DNA from: Bin18 sp965200355
GTDB lineage: Bacteria; Desulfobacterota; Binatia; Bin18
NCBI GenBank assembly: GCA_965200355.1
Contig: OZ241351.1
Span: forward strand, 2,232,001 to 2,296,000
Direction: 5' to 3'
DNA: 64,000 nt
Shown: in pieces, positions 1-9,070 of the stretch
Position numbering within the stretch: the stretch's first letter is position 1
Layout: each line of letters starts with the position of its first letter
Position numbers and translations under genes: made by a program
Notes under the pieces: generated by a model
Database searches by the model: none
What the model was told of the DNA's origin: nothing
What the model saw: only the letters and a program-made list of their open reading frames with translations

Positions 1-1
1 C

Positions 2-403
2 TACACGGGCGAGACGGATGAAGCCGGCTATGCCGGCGCGCGCAAGCTGATGTGGTATGTGGAGGCCAATAAGGTGCCGTTCCAGTTCACCAGCCCGCCG
101 GGCTATCATCCGCCGGCAGCGATGGCCGGGGCGATGAAAGGCCCGGCCTCGGGGGTGTTCAAGATGTTCCAGAACCCGCAACTGGAGAGCTTTATGCAGC
201 ACGGGCTGGTCTTTGCCGGCAACCCGGATTCTGTCTACCGTCAAATCGTCAAGTTTTACGAACACGTGGGCGGCTTTGGGCATCTCTTGCTGATGGGACA
301 GGCCGGCTTCCTGGACCACGAGGAGACGGTCACAGGCATGAAACTCTTTGCCCGAGAAGTGTATCCACGTCTCAAAGCGTTCAATCCTGCGCTTGTGGCC
401 TGA
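2..403 (+). CDS. LLM-class flavin-dependent oxidoreductase, C-terminal part
   Basis: This is the 3' end of a gene that begins before the window. The frame is open from base 2 to the TGA at 401-403, giving about 133 residues. Seen: a C-terminal stretch with an F-E-H-V-G-G-F-G-H-L-L run followed by helices ending in a KLFAREVYPRLKAF-like tail, which is typical of the last helices of bacterial luciferase-like monooxygenases. Known of the family: (beta/alpha)8 enzymes using FMN or F420. The substrate cannot be told from this piece. The spacing to the next gene (58 bp, own ribosome binding site) allows co-transcription. The family call is fairly safe because two more LLM genes occur in the window. 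Confidence 0.75.
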   Translation, partial: YTGETDEAGYAGARKLMWYVEANKVPFQFTSPPGYHPPAAMAGAMKGPASGVFKMFQNPQLESFMQHGLVFAGNPDSVYRQIVKFYEHVGGFGHLLLMGQAGFLDHEETVTGMKLFAREVYPRLKAFNPALVA

Positions 404-461
404 CCCGGAGTGTTGCGGCCGGCATATGATTCTCAAGACTGCTGAAGAAGGAGGGTATAAA

Positions 462-878
462 ATGAAGACTCCGTTTTCCGGTGGCTGCGCGTGTGGTGCG
501 GTCCGCTATCGCTGTGCGGATGAGCCGCTCTATATGGGCAACTGCCATTGTCGGGACTGCCAACGCGCAACCGGGGGTGCCTATTTTGCGGCGGTCATTG
601 TCAAAGAACCAGATTTTTCTCTGACGGGCGAGCTGACCTGGTATGAGAAACAGGCCGACCGCGGACATACGATGGGCCGCGCGTTCTGCCCGGCCTGTGG
701 CTCTCCCATCCTGTTGACCAACTCTGTCGTGCCGGACTTCAGGGTGCTGTACGCCGGCAGCCTGGACGACCCGAGCTGGTATCAGCCCCAACGGGATATT
801 TTTGTGGCCAGTGCCCAGCCGTGGGATATTATGCACCCGGAGCTGCCGAAAGTGGACGGGATGCCGCAGTCGTTTTAA
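462..878 (+). CDS. GFA / CENP-V family zinc-binding protein
   Basis: A 138-residue protein of the glutathione-dependent formaldehyde-activating (GFA) family. Seen: N-terminal GGCACGAVRY, then C-H-C-x-x-C-Q-R-A-T-G and later A-F-C-P-A-C-G-S-P. These are the Cys pairs that hold two zinc ions in this fold. The length is normal for the single-domain family. I chose the ATG at 462 because GAAGGAGG lies 8-15 bases upstream. The upstream in-frame extension to 348 overlaps the previous gene and lacks family similarity. The family name comes from one member that adds formaldehyde to glutathione; most members have unknown substrates, so no specific reaction is claimed. Confidence 0.88.
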   Translation: MKTPFSGGCACGAVRYRCADEPLYMGNCHCRDCQRATGGAYFAAVIVKEPDFSLTGELTWYEKQADRGHTMGRAFCPACGSPILLTNSVVPDFRVLYAGSLDDPSWYQPQRDIFVASAQPWDIMHPELPKVDGMPQSF

Positions 879-924
879 GGCCGGCCAACGGTATTGCGGT
901 CTGACCCCTACCACTGCTCAGCCA

Positions 925-1692
925 ATGCCGGAATTCAGCGACCGACAGATCGTGACTTCGTGGCATACGAACGCCCGCCCCTGGGTGCAGGCGGTCCAGA
1001 ATGCGGAGATCGAAAGCCGGACGCTCGTCACCAATCAGGCCATCATCCACGCTGTGACCAGCCTGACACCGCGGTGCGTGCTTGACCTGGGCTGCGGAGA
1101 AGGCTGGCTGGCGCGCGCGCTGGCGGCGCGTGGCCTTGAGGTGGTTGGCATTGATGTGGTCCCCGCCCTGATAGCAGAGGCGCGGCAACGCGGAGGAGGA
1201 CAGTTTCAGCTCTGTTCCTACGAAGATGTGGCCGCCGGTCGGCTCGGCGCACAGCGGTTTGACATGATCGTATGTAATTTTTCCTTGCTGGGAAAAGACT
1301 CGGTCGCGCACCTGCTGCACGCCCTGCCGGGCTATATGCCGCCCCAGGGCCATGTGGTCATCCAGACCCTGCACCCGGTCATGGCCTGTGGTGGCCGGCC
1401 GTATCGCGACGGCTGGCGGCCCGGCTCGTGGGACGGATTTGGGCCGGAGTTTACCGACCCGGCTCCCTGGTATTTTCGCACCGTGGCGTCCTGGATTCGA
1501 CTCCTCAGAGACAGTGGGTTCGATATCCTGGAATGCCACGAGCCGGTCCACCCAAGGACCGGCCAGCCAGCTTCGATTATTTTCGTCGGTCGCCTGGACG
1601 CTACAGGTCTCGCACGCCCGGCAGCACCTCTTCCGCAAAGCGCTGCATCGCCACCTGCACCTGTTCGTGGAGCACCGTCCCGCCGGGATTAA
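925..1692 (+). CDS. SAM-dependent class I methyltransferase
   Basis: A 255-residue protein. Seen: motif I VLDLGCGEGWLARAL at about residues 52-66, acidic motif II VVGIDVVPA, motif post-I around DMIVCNFSLLG and a late H-P-V-M segment. It fits the methyltransferase 11/12 group with a Rossmann SAM site. The start at 925 is the first ATG giving family-like sequence (MPEFSDRQ); no strong ribosome binding site is visible. Oddity: family-like sequence ends near IIFVGR, but no stop follows, and the frame runs about 30 more Pro/Ala-rich residues into the antisense strand of the next gene (92-base overlap). The substrate is unknown. Confidence 0.8.
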   Translation: MPEFSDRQIVTSWHTNARPWVQAVQNAEIESRTLVTNQAIIHAVTSLTPRCVLDLGCGEGWLARALAARGLEVVGIDVVPALIAEARQRGGGQFQLCSYEDVAAGRLGAQRFDMIVCNFSLLGKDSVAHLLHALPGYMPPQGHVVIQTLHPVMACGGRPYRDGWRPGSWDGFGPEFTDPAPWYFRTVASWIRLLRDSGFDILECHEPVHPRTGQPASIIFVGRLDATGLARPAAPLPQSAASPPAPVRGAPSRRD

Positions 1693-2575
1693 AGGAACAG
1701 ATCAGGGCATCGAGCTTGGCCCGCCGCTGGACCTCGGCAATCCGGTCTATACATTCCTGCGGGCTGCCGAATATGGCCATTTGGTCTTCCGCGGTCGCAT
1801 ACGCGGTCCGCTGGCCTATGGGGTGACGGGCAAAGCTGTCGGCCATCTGAACGCGCACCGCGGCCCGATTCTGAGCCGTGAAGACAAAGAAGACGGCCGA
1901 CACCCGCGCCTTTTCCGCGGCCTGTCTGGCTGCCGAACGACGATACCGCCCGAGATGGGTCAGAAAATCATCCGGCCAGGGGTGAATGGGGGCGGCCATT
2001 AACAGGCGCAGGCCGCGCCGACCGGCAAACTCGGCCGTGCTCGGACTATTGGCGGCAATATGTAGCGGCGGGCCGGGCTGCTGAAGCGGCTTGGGCACGA
2101 CACTGAGCGACTCGAACCGATAGTGCCGGCCGTGGTAGGTCAGCGGGGCCTCGGCCCAGGCGCGTTCCAGGATATCAATCGCTTCTTCCAGCCGGCTGGT
2201 CCGCTCTTCCCAGGGAATCCCGAAACCGTCGAAGTTATGACTCCAGGTTCCCCGCCCCAGGCCAAAATCCAGCCGGCCGGCGGTGACAATATCCACTGTG
2301 GCGGCTTCTTCGGCCACGCTGACCGGATTATGCAGCGGGAGTTGGCTGACCCCAATGCCAAGGCGGATACGCTCGGTGCGCCCCGACAGGGCCGCGGCAA
2401 CCACCAGGGGCGCCGGCATGGTGGAAAAACCAGCGTCAAAATGGGCCTCGGCCAGCCACGCAGAGTCAAACCCCAACTGGTCCGCGTAAACAATCTGCTC
2501 AAAGGTGTCTCGATAGCGTTGCGGCACAGACTGCCCAGGGGCGCAGGGTAACTGATAAAAGACGCCGAACTGCAT
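1601..2575 (-). CDS. LLM-class flavin-dependent oxidoreductase
   Basis: A 324-residue complete luciferase-like monooxygenase. Seen: N-terminal MQFGVFYQL beta strand, A-D-Q-L-G-F-D-S-A-W-L-A-E-A-H-F, the R-I-R-L-G-I-G-V-S-Q-L-P segment followed by H-N-P-V-S-V-A-E-E, and D-F-G-L-G-R-G. All are hallmarks of the bacterial luciferase alpha-like subgroup. The start is the ATG at 2573-2575, preceded by AGGAAGGA; an upstream in-frame extension is rejected because it adds 30 low-complexity residues. It faces away from the efflux operon starting at 2716, so the 140-base gap is a divergent promoter region. The reaction is probably an FMNH2- or F420-dependent oxygenation or oxidation; the substrate cannot be read from sequence. 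Confidence 0.88.
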   Translation of the reverse strand: MQFGVFYQLPCAPGQSVPQRYRDTFEQIVYADQLGFDSAWLAEAHFDAGFSTMPAPLVVAAALSGRTERIRLGIGVSQLPLHNPVSVAEEAATVDIVTAGRLDFGLGRGTWSHNFDGFGIPWEERTSRLEEAIDILERAWAEAPLTYHGRHYRFESLSVVPKPLQQPGPPLHIAANSPSTAEFAGRRGLRLLMAAPIHPWPDDFLTHLGRYRRSAARQAAEKARVSAVFFVFTAQNRAAVRVQMADSFARHPIGQRTAYATAEDQMAIFGSPQECIDRIAEVQRRAKLDALICSFNPGGTVLHEQVQVAMQRFAEEVLPGVRDL

Positions 2576-2700
2576 GGCTGTGTCCTTCCTGCGGGCGTGT
2601 GTGGAGCGTTCAGCACCCGTTACAACTTTGCCCCCTATCAAGTCTTCCCGGAAGAGGCAATGCAACGGCCCACCCCTGATGCAAATCCTGGGGTGTGGGA

Positions 2701-2706
2701 TATAAT
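2701..2706 (+). promoter_or_regulatory. Possible -10 box for the efflux operon
   Basis: A perfect TATAAT lies 10 bases before the ATG at 2716. If used, the message would start almost at the ATG and be leaderless. That agrees with the lack of a purine-rich ribosome binding site before 2716. Against it, no TTGACA-like -35 is seen at the right spacing, and a GTG at 2695 could start translation upstream of this box. Weak call. Confidence 0.25.
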
Positions 2707-2715
2707 ATCTGGCAG

Positions 2716-4176
2716 ATGGTCCCCTTTGCTTTGCTGTTCCTGTTTGCCATCGTCGGTTGTAGCCCGTACACCGTGCGCTCCCTGGAGCAGCCGCCGGTTT
2801 CCATACCGCAGACGTACCATCATGGCGTGACAGGCGAGCGGGTCCTGGGGCAGTGGTGGCGCGAGTTTGGTGACCCCCGCTTGAACGCGGCGATGGAGCG
2901 GGCCTTTCGCGGGAATTTCGAGCTGAGGCAGGCCTGGTCGCGGCTGGCCCAAGCCCAGGCCCTGGCCCGCATTGCCGGGGCTGAGCAGATACCCCAGGCT
3001 GATTTCCGCACCGGCGCCTCCCGCCTCCACACGGTTGACCGGGAAGCGACCGACCTCCAGGGGCAGACCTTTAGGCGTACGGCCAATCCAGACCGGTATT
3101 TTGTGGCCACGGGCCTCACCTATGAAATTGATCTCTGGAAGCGGATTGCGTCCCAGCGGACTGCCGCTCAGCTCGAAGCCGGGGCTGCGCGTCAGGACGT
3201 GGAGGCCACGGCCCTATTCCTCACGGGTGCGGTGGTGAATGTCTGGCTCAGATGTCAGGAGTACTCCGCCCTTTTGGATGTCCTGCGGGAGCAGATTCAG
3301 GTGAGCCAGACCCTGCTCAATTTGACTGAACTCCGCTTCAGCGTCGGGACCGACTCGGCAGTGAATGTGTTGCAGCAACGGCAGCAGCTGTCGGATACGC
3401 AGGCCCAGGTGCCGCGTGTCCGTGCCTTGCTGGAGACCGCCTTGAATCAGCTGGCGGTCCTCCTCGGCCGGGTGCCAGGCTCGCTCGACGAGCTGGCGCC
3501 GGGCCGGTCGCTCCCCGCGCTGCCGCCGTTCCCACAACTGGTTTCGCCGGCCGTGCTGCTCGTGTCCCGTCCGGATTTACAGGCCGCCCAGCGCCGGCTC
3601 CAATCTGCGGATTATCGGGTTGCCGCGGCCGTGGCCGAGCGCTTGCCCCGCCTGGTATTGCAATTGTCCTACGAGTTCAGCGCCCGCAGTTGGGACACCT
3701 TCTTTCGGCAAGAGACCGGTTCGCTGCTCGGTGATATGCTCACGCCGGTCGTCGATGGCGGCCGACGCCGGAACGAGGTGGTCCGGCAAAAAGCCCGGGT
3801 GCAGGAATTGCTCGACCGATTTGGGCAGACGTATTTGACGGCCCTGCGCGAGATTGAAGACGCCTTGATTCAAGAGCGTCAGCAACGACAGCTGCTGCGC
3901 AGTCTTGAGCGGCAAATGACGCTGGCGCAGTCCACGCTTGATGTGTCTCGTGCACGCTATATCCACGGCCTTATTGACTACCTGAATGTGCTGGTGGCGG
4001 TGCAATCGCTTCAGGCGCTTCAGCGCCGGCTGATTAGCGAGCGGAAGACCCTGCTGAGCCAACGGGCCGAGCTATACCGCGCCTTAGGCGGCAAGTGGAC
4101 GGAGGCCCTCGAAGACCCCAACGCCATCCGTCTGGCCGCCTCGCCCGCTCCGGCGGCACCCTCAGGGGGACGGTAG
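2716..4176 (+). CDS. Outer-membrane efflux lipoprotein (TolC/NodT-type OMF)
   Basis: A 486-residue outer-membrane factor of a tripartite RND pump. Seen: a short hydrophobic signal ending in the lipobox AIVGC, then V-L-G-Q-W-W-R-E-F-G-D-P-R-L-N-A, and long coiled-coil arms with two OEP-type repeats. Sequence such as LTYEIDLWKRIASQR matches the conserved FxaxYELDLWGR strand of NodT-like proteins. An in-frame GTG at 2695 would add seven residues; the ATG at 2716 puts the signal peptide at the N-terminus. It forms the exit duct through the outer membrane. The stop overlaps the next gene's GTG (TAGTG), so the adaptor is translationally coupled. Confidence 0.9.
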   Translation: MVPFALLFLFAIVGCSPYTVRSLEQPPVSIPQTYHHGVTGERVLGQWWREFGDPRLNAAMERAFRGNFELRQAWSRLAQAQALARIAGAEQIPQADFRTGASRLHTVDREATDLQGQTFRRTANPDRYFVATGLTYEIDLWKRIASQRTAAQLEAGAARQDVEATALFLTGAVVNVWLRCQEYSALLDVLREQIQVSQTLLNLTELRFSVGTDSAVNVLQQRQQLSDTQAQVPRVRALLETALNQLAVLLGRVPGSLDELAPGRSLPALPPFPQLVSPAVLLVSRPDLQAAQRRLQSADYRVAAAVAERLPRLVLQLSYEFSARSWDTFFRQETGSLLGDMLTPVVDGGRRRNEVVRQKARVQELLDRFGQTYLTALREIEDALIQERQQRQLLRSLERQMTLAQSTLDVSRARYIHGLIDYLNVLVAVQSLQALQRRLISERKTLLSQRAELYRALGGKWTEALEDPNAIRLAASPAPAAPSGGR

Positions 4177-5438
4177 TGGCGCGAGCCGCAAGAGGAAAAT
4201 CGTGGCCGAGACGGCTGTTCCGGTTTGGACTCTCGCTGCTCATCCTCATTGGCGGGATGCTGGGCGCATGGGCGCTGATCGCCAGCCGGCCGGCGGTCCC
4301 CAGAGTTGACCGGGAAGCCGCGCCCACCCTGGTTGAGGTGATGACCGTTCACACCCGGGATGAGCAGGCCGTATTGCAGGCCTACGGTGCGGTTCGGGCC
4401 CATCGTGAACTGACCCTCTTTCCCAGGGTTGAGGGCTATGTCATTGCTCAGCATGACGACCTGATTGACGGCGGCCTGATTCGGGCGGGCGAGACGCTAC
4501 TCACGATTGACCCGCAGGATTACCGCTTGGCGGTCGAGGCCCAGCGGGGCACCCTGGCGCGGGCGGAATTCGAGCTGCAAGTCGAACAGGGCAAGCAGGT
4601 GGTTGCCCACCAGGAGTGGGACCTGCTGGAGCCGTCCATCGAGACGACTGAGATGGGGCGGCTCTTGGCGCTGCGCCGGCCGCACCTCAAAGAGAAGCGG
4701 GCCGCGGTGGAGGCGGCGAAGAGCCGTCTGGCCCAGGCCGAGCTGGACCTGAGCCGCACCGTAGTCGCGGCGCCGTGCAACGCGCTGGTCTTGAGAGAGA
4801 CGGTTGAAATCGGGCAATTGGTCAACGCGCGGACCGCGGTGGCGAGCCTGGTATGCACCGATACGTTTCGGGTCGCAGTCAGCGTGCCGCTGAATGAATT
4901 GGGTTGGGTGGAATTCCCGAATGCCGCCAGACTGCAACCGGCCGAGGGCTCCCCGGCGGCCACGGCAAAAGGCTCCGCGGTCCGCATTCGGCGCGACCTT
5001 GGGAATGGAGAGTCTGTGCAGTGGACGGGCTGGGTCGAGCGTCTGCTCGGCGACGTGACCGAAAATGGCCGCATGGCCCGGGTCCTGGTCCTGGTTCCCG
5101 ACCCGCTCGGCCTGAAGCCCGGTGCCGGCCCCGGTTCGGCGCTCCTGCTCGGCGAATACGTCCGGGTGGAGATTCTCGGTCCAACCCTGCCCCAGATGAT
5201 TGTGCTGCCGCGTAGCAGCCTGCGCGAGGACGAGCGCGTGTGGGTGTATAACGCGCGGCAGGAATTGGAAATCCGGCAAGTGGAGGTTGCGCTGCGGCGG
5301 CGGGACTCGGTGCTGATTCGCGCCGGTCTGGCGGACGGCGACCACATTATCACCAGCACGCTGCCGGCCGCGCTGCCGGGGATGCGCTTGCAGGCCGTGG
5401 TGGCTGAGCCGGCTCCGACACGCACGGACGAGGAATAA
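4176..5438 (+). CDS. RND efflux periplasmic adaptor (HlyD/MFP family)
   Basis: A 420-residue membrane fusion protein that bridges the inner-membrane pump and the outer-membrane duct. Seen: an N-terminal basic stretch and one transmembrane segment (LLILIGGMLGAWALIA, about residues 23-38), a barrel-sandwich/lipoyl half-motif (GYVIAQHDD, then LLTIDPQDYRLAVEAQ), a helical hairpin rich in Ala/Glu/Arg and the second lipoyl half (SRTVVAAPCNALVLRETVEIGQLV). The start is GTG at 4176, overlapping the upstream TAG and preceded by AGGGGGA. The upstream ATG at 4095 lies inside the previous gene. Substrate specificity cannot be told. Confidence 0.9.
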   Translation: MARAARGKSWPRRLFRFGLSLLILIGGMLGAWALIASRPAVPRVDREAAPTLVEVMTVHTRDEQAVLQAYGAVRAHRELTLFPRVEGYVIAQHDDLIDGGLIRAGETLLTIDPQDYRLAVEAQRGTLARAEFELQVEQGKQVVAHQEWDLLEPSIETTEMGRLLALRRPHLKEKRAAVEAAKSRLAQAELDLSRTVVAAPCNALVLRETVEIGQLVNARTAVASLVCTDTFRVAVSVPLNELGWVEFPNAARLQPAEGSPAATAKGSAVRIRRDLGNGESVQWTGWVERLLGDVTENGRMARVLVLVPDPLGLKPGAGPGSALLLGEYVRVEILGPTLPQMIVLPRSSLREDERVWVYNARQELEIRQVEVALRRRDSVLIRAGLADGDHIITSTLPAALPGMRLQAVVAEPAPTRTDEE

Positions 5439-5445
5439 GCACTCC

Positions 5446-8400
5446 GTGGCTGATGCTGTTGACACCGCACCGCAGACCGGCGGCCCGATTGCCTGGATGG
5501 CGCGCAACCATGTGGCCGCCAATCTGGTCATGCTGCTCTTTCTCGTGGGTGGCCTGCTGCTCAGTACCCAAGTCAAACAGGAAGTGTTCCCCGAGTTCAG
5601 CGCTGACACCATTACCGTCTCGGTGCTGTATCGCGGCGCCAGTCCGGCGGAAGTCGAGCAAGGGGTGATTCTGTCCATCGAAGACGAGGTGCGGGGGCTG
5701 GACGGGGTCAAGGAGGTGCGCGCCACGGCAACCGAAAGCCGCGCCAGGGTGACTATTGAACTGCTGACCGGCGCGGATACGGGCAAGGCGCTTCAGGATG
5801 TCAAAAACGCGGTGGACAGTATTCTGTCTTTCCCCGAGGAGGCAGAACGACCCATTGTCAGCCTGGCTCAGATACGGAACCGGGTGCTGACCCTGTTGGT
5901 CCACGGACCGCAAGACGAACAGACCTTACGCGATTTGGCTGAGCGTATTCGAGACGAGTTGCTGCAACGGCCGGGCGTGACCCTGATTGAGCTGGCGGCC
6001 GCCCGCCCGCTGGAGATCAGCCTGGAGGTCCCGCAGCGCCATTTGCGCGCCTATAATCTGACCCTTGCGCGCATTGCGCGGGAAGTGGGCCAGGCGGCGA
6101 TTGAACTGCCGGCCGGTGGGGTGAAAACCCCGGGCGGCGAGGTCTTGCTGCGCACCCAGGAACGGCGCGACTTTGCCCGCGAGTACGCCAATATCCCGGT
6201 GGCCGCGGCCCCGGACGGCTCGCAGATTCTGGTGGGTGATATTGCCCATATTCGTGACGGTTTTGAGGAGACCGACGTGGAGGCGGTTTTGAACGGCCAG
6301 CGCACGGTCGCGGTCCGGGTCTTTCGGGTTGGTAATGAAACCCCGCAGTCGGTCTCCGATACGGTCCGGGCCTATAGTGCCGAACTCGAGCCCGAGCTGC
6401 CGCCCGGCATCGGCCTGACCATCTGGGACGACCGGTCCGAGGTCTACCGCGGCCGGGTCAACCTGCTGGTCAAAAACGCCTTCCTGGGTCTGGTCCTGGT
6501 CTTATTATTGTTGGGCATCTTCCTTGACCCCAAGCTGGCCTTCTGGGTCACGCTGGGCATTCCCATCTCCATTCTGGGCTCGTTTCTGTTCCTGCCGCTG
6601 ACCGGCGCCTCAATCAATATGATCTCGCTCTTTGCCTTTATCATTACCCTGGGCATTGTGGTCGATGACGCGGTGGTCGTCGGGGAAAACGTGTATGAGA
6701 AGCGCGAGCAAGGCATGCCCTTTTTGCAAGCCGCGATTGAAGGGACCAGAGACATCGCCGGGCCGGTGGTCTTTGCCGTGTTGACCAATATCGTGGCGTT
6801 TTTGCCACTCTTTTTTGCCCCAGGCACGTTTGGAAAATTCTTTGGTCAGATTCCGGCGGTGGTGGTGGCCGTGCTGGTGGTCTCGCTTGTTGAATCGCTC
6901 TTCATTCTGCCGGCCCATCTGTCGCGCCAGACCCAAGCGAACCGAGTGTGGGCCATCCTCGGCAAGCCGCGCCGTCTTTTTCATGCCTTCTTGCAGCGCT
7001 GCATGACGCAGGGCTATCAGCCGCTCTTACGCCTCGCCCTGGCCAACCGCTATGCGACCCTGGCGACCGGCCTGGCGCTGCTGATTCTGGCCGGCGGCGC
7101 GGTCGGGGGGGGCTATATTCCGTTCAGCTTTATTCCGCGGATTGATACCGATGTTGTTACCGCTCAGGCGACGCTGCCGTTCGGGGTCCCGATGGAGACC
7201 GCCCGGCGTGTCCGGCACCAACTGCTCAGCGCGGCCGCGGCCACGGTTGAGGAATCCGGCGGCGCGGACATCCTGCGGGGCACCTATGCCTTGGTCGGCA
7301 CACCCTTGCAGTCGTTCGGGCCGCAGCTGGCTGAGGGTGCAGTGGGAGGTGGCAGCCATCTGGTGGCGGTGCAGGTCCTGCTCGTCCCGTCGGAGCAGCG
7401 CGAGATTGGCAGTCTGGAATTTGCGGACGCCTGGCGGGCGGCGACCAACCATATTGTCGGCATCGAAACCCTGACGTTCAACGCCGAAACAAACGTCAGC
7501 GAAGGGGCGGATATCGACATTCAGTTGACCCACCGCGACCGGCCCACGCTGGAGGCGGCGGCCACCGAGCTGGCCCGGACCCTGGCCGGGTATGCCGGCG
7601 TGCGGGATATTGACGATGGCTTTGCCCGCGGCAAGCCGCAGCTCAGCCTGCGGCTCAAACCCGAAGCGCGCAGCCTGGGTATCAATGCCACTGAGCTGGC
7701 CCGACAGGTTCGCAGCGCGTTCTACGGGGCGGAAGCGCTCCGACAGCAGCGCGGACGGAACGAAGTCCGGGTCATGGTGCGGCTGCCCGAAAACGAGCGA
7801 CGCACGGCCTACACGGTTGAGCACTTGATGCTGCGCACGGCCGGCGGTGGCGAGATTCCGCTCTTTCAGGCTGCGACTGTGGAGCGTGACCGCGCCTATA
7901 CTGAAATCCGCCGCCGGGAAGGCCGACGGATTATTGCCGTGACCGCGGATGTGGATAAAAGCACGGCCAATACGAGTGTGATTATGGCCGAGGTGCTCAG
8001 CCGGGAAATACCGCTCCTGATGAAAAAATACCCCGGCCTGAACTATGCGCTGGAAGGCGAGGAGTTGGCCCGCCAAGAGATGCTTGAGGCCCTGGGGGTC
8101 AGCTTTGTGTTTGCGCTGCTGTGCATCTACGGCCTGCTGGCCGTGCCCTTCCGCAGCTATGTTCAGCCGGTGCTGGTGATGCTGAGCATTCCGTTCGGCA
8201 TCATCGGCGCGCTGCTGGGCCTGACGCTGCTCGGCTACGACCTGAGCATCATCAGTATGTTCGGGATGATTGCCCTGTCCGGGGTGGTGATTAACGACTC
8301 GCTGGTGCTGGTGGTCACGGCCAACCGCCTGCGCACGACGCGGCAGCTCTCGGCGAGCGCAGCGATCAGTCAGGCTGGGCTGCGTCGCTTCCGGCCGATT

Positions 8401-8637
8401 TTACTGACCTCGCTGACCACGTTTTTCGGGCTGACCCCGATGATTTTTGAGACCTCGATCCAGGCCCGCTTCCTGGTGCCTATGGCTATTTCTCTTGGCT
8501 TCGGTCTTTTGTTTGCCACGGTCATTATCCTGGTGTTGCTGCCGGCCTCGTATTTGATCCTGGAAGACCTCAAGCGGCTGCCGGCCGCTGTGCGCGTTCT
8601 GTTCAGGCCACGCACTCGGGCACGGCCGGACCCATAG
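5446..8637 (+). CDS. RND efflux transporter permease (AcrB-like)
   Basis: A 1063-residue inner-membrane proton-driven pump, normal length for HAE-type RND proteins. Seen: TM1 after W-M-A-R-N-H-V-A-A-N-L-V-M, the periplasmic porter domain beginning VFPEFSADTITVSVLYRGASPAEVE in spirit, and the TM4 proton-relay motif GIVVDDAVVVGENVY. The two halves each carry a cluster of about six membrane segments. The start is GTG at 5446, seven bases after the adaptor stop. With the two upstream genes it makes a full OMF-MFP-RND operon. The three genes just downstream (P450, acyltransferase, glycosyltransferase) hint that the cargo may be a tailored lipid or secondary metabolite; that is inference from neighbourhood. 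Confidence 0.93.
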   Translation: MADAVDTAPQTGGPIAWMARNHVAANLVMLLFLVGGLLLSTQVKQEVFPEFSADTITVSVLYRGASPAEVEQGVILSIEDEVRGLDGVKEVRATATESRARVTIELLTGADTGKALQDVKNAVDSILSFPEEAERPIVSLAQIRNRVLTLLVHGPQDEQTLRDLAERIRDELLQRPGVTLIELAAARPLEISLEVPQRHLRAYNLTLARIAREVGQAAIELPAGGVKTPGGEVLLRTQERRDFAREYANIPVAAAPDGSQILVGDIAHIRDGFEETDVEAVLNGQRTVAVRVFRVGNETPQSVSDTVRAYSAELEPELPPGIGLTIWDDRSEVYRGRVNLLVKNAFLGLVLVLLLLGIFLDPKLAFWVTLGIPISILGSFLFLPLTGASINMISLFAFIITLGIVVDDAVVVGENVYEKREQGMPFLQAAIEGTRDIAGPVVFAVLTNIVAFLPLFFAPGTFGKFFGQIPAVVVAVLVVSLVESLFILPAHLSRQTQANRVWAILGKPRRLFHAFLQRCMTQGYQPLLRLALANRYATLATGLALLILAGGAVGGGYIPFSFIPRIDTDVVTAQATLPFGVPMETARRVRHQLLSAAAATVEESGGADILRGTYALVGTPLQSFGPQLAEGAVGGGSHLVAVQVLLVPSEQREIGSLEFADAWRAATNHIVGIETLTFNAETNVSEGADIDIQLTHRDRPTLEAAATELARTLAGYAGVRDIDDGFARGKPQLSLRLKPEARSLGINATELARQVRSAFYGAEALRQQRGRNEVRVMVRLPENERRTAYTVEHLMLRTAGGGEIPLFQAATVERDRAYTEIRRREGRRIIAVTADVDKSTANTSVIMAEVLSREIPLLMKKYPGLNYALEGEELARQEMLEALGVSFVFALLCIYGLLAVPFRSYVQPVLVMLSIPFGIIGALLGLTLLGYDLSIISMFGMIALSGVVINDSLVLVVTANRLRTTRQLSASAAISQAGLRRFRPILLTSLTTFFGLTPMIFETSIQARFLVPMAISLGFGLLFATVIILVLLPASYLILEDLKRLPAAVRVLFRPRTRARPDP

Positions 8638-8743
8638 GAACACTAGCGCAGTGTCCGGTGTTGCAAAGTTCCCTTCCCGACTCTACTTTGGCGGGCAGAG
8701 CACAGACCGCTGTCGGGAGGCAGGGTGAAAAGGACACCGCACG

Positions 8744-9070
8744 ATGCTGAGACTTGCCGAAGAGATTCTGCTGCTGCTTTTTGTTGAAGAGCAGGGGAAG
8801 GTCGCTCCGCACTTTCCACCCCACTCGCTGCATATTGTCCTGGCTGGTGCCGTGCTGATGGATTTGGCCCTGGCCAACCGCATTGATACCGACCTTGAAC
8901 ATCTGACCCTCATTGATGCGACGCCGCTTGAGGACGACCTGCTTGATCCCACCCTGGCTGAGATCGCACAGACGACCGGGATGCACTCGCCCCCCCCCCG
9001 ACTACTGGGTCACACAGATTGCCAGACGGGGCGACGAAATCCGGTCGCGGGCGCTGACCCGCCTCGTTGA
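8744..9070 (+). CDS. GPP34 domain, N-terminal part of a split GPP34-cytochrome P450 protein
   Basis: Residues 1-85 of this frame match the start of the GPP34 (GOLPH3-like) family: LAEEILLLLFVEEQGK, then the LAGAVLMDLALANRID helix and LIDATPLEDD. From the C10 tract at 8990-8999 onward the frame turns to unrelated sequence and stops at 9070, while family-like sequence (DYWVTQIARR) continues one frame over in the next entry. Removing one C would join them into a 654-residue protein. A ribosome site AAAAGGA lies 10 bases before the ATG. GPP34 proteins in eukaryotes bind phosphoinositides at Golgi membranes; bacterial members are presumed membrane-associated. See the next entry for the enzymatic half. 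Confidence 0.8.
   Translation: MLRLAEEILLLLFVEEQGKVAPHFPPHSLHIVLAGAVLMDLALANRIDTDLEHLTLIDATPLEDDLLDPTLAEIAQTTGMHSPPPRLLGHTDCQTGRRNPVAGADPPR

Noticed and set aside
7027..8076. A 349-codon minus-strand frame opposite the RND pump
   Set aside because: No motif and no ribosome site. The pump frame carries all conserved residues.
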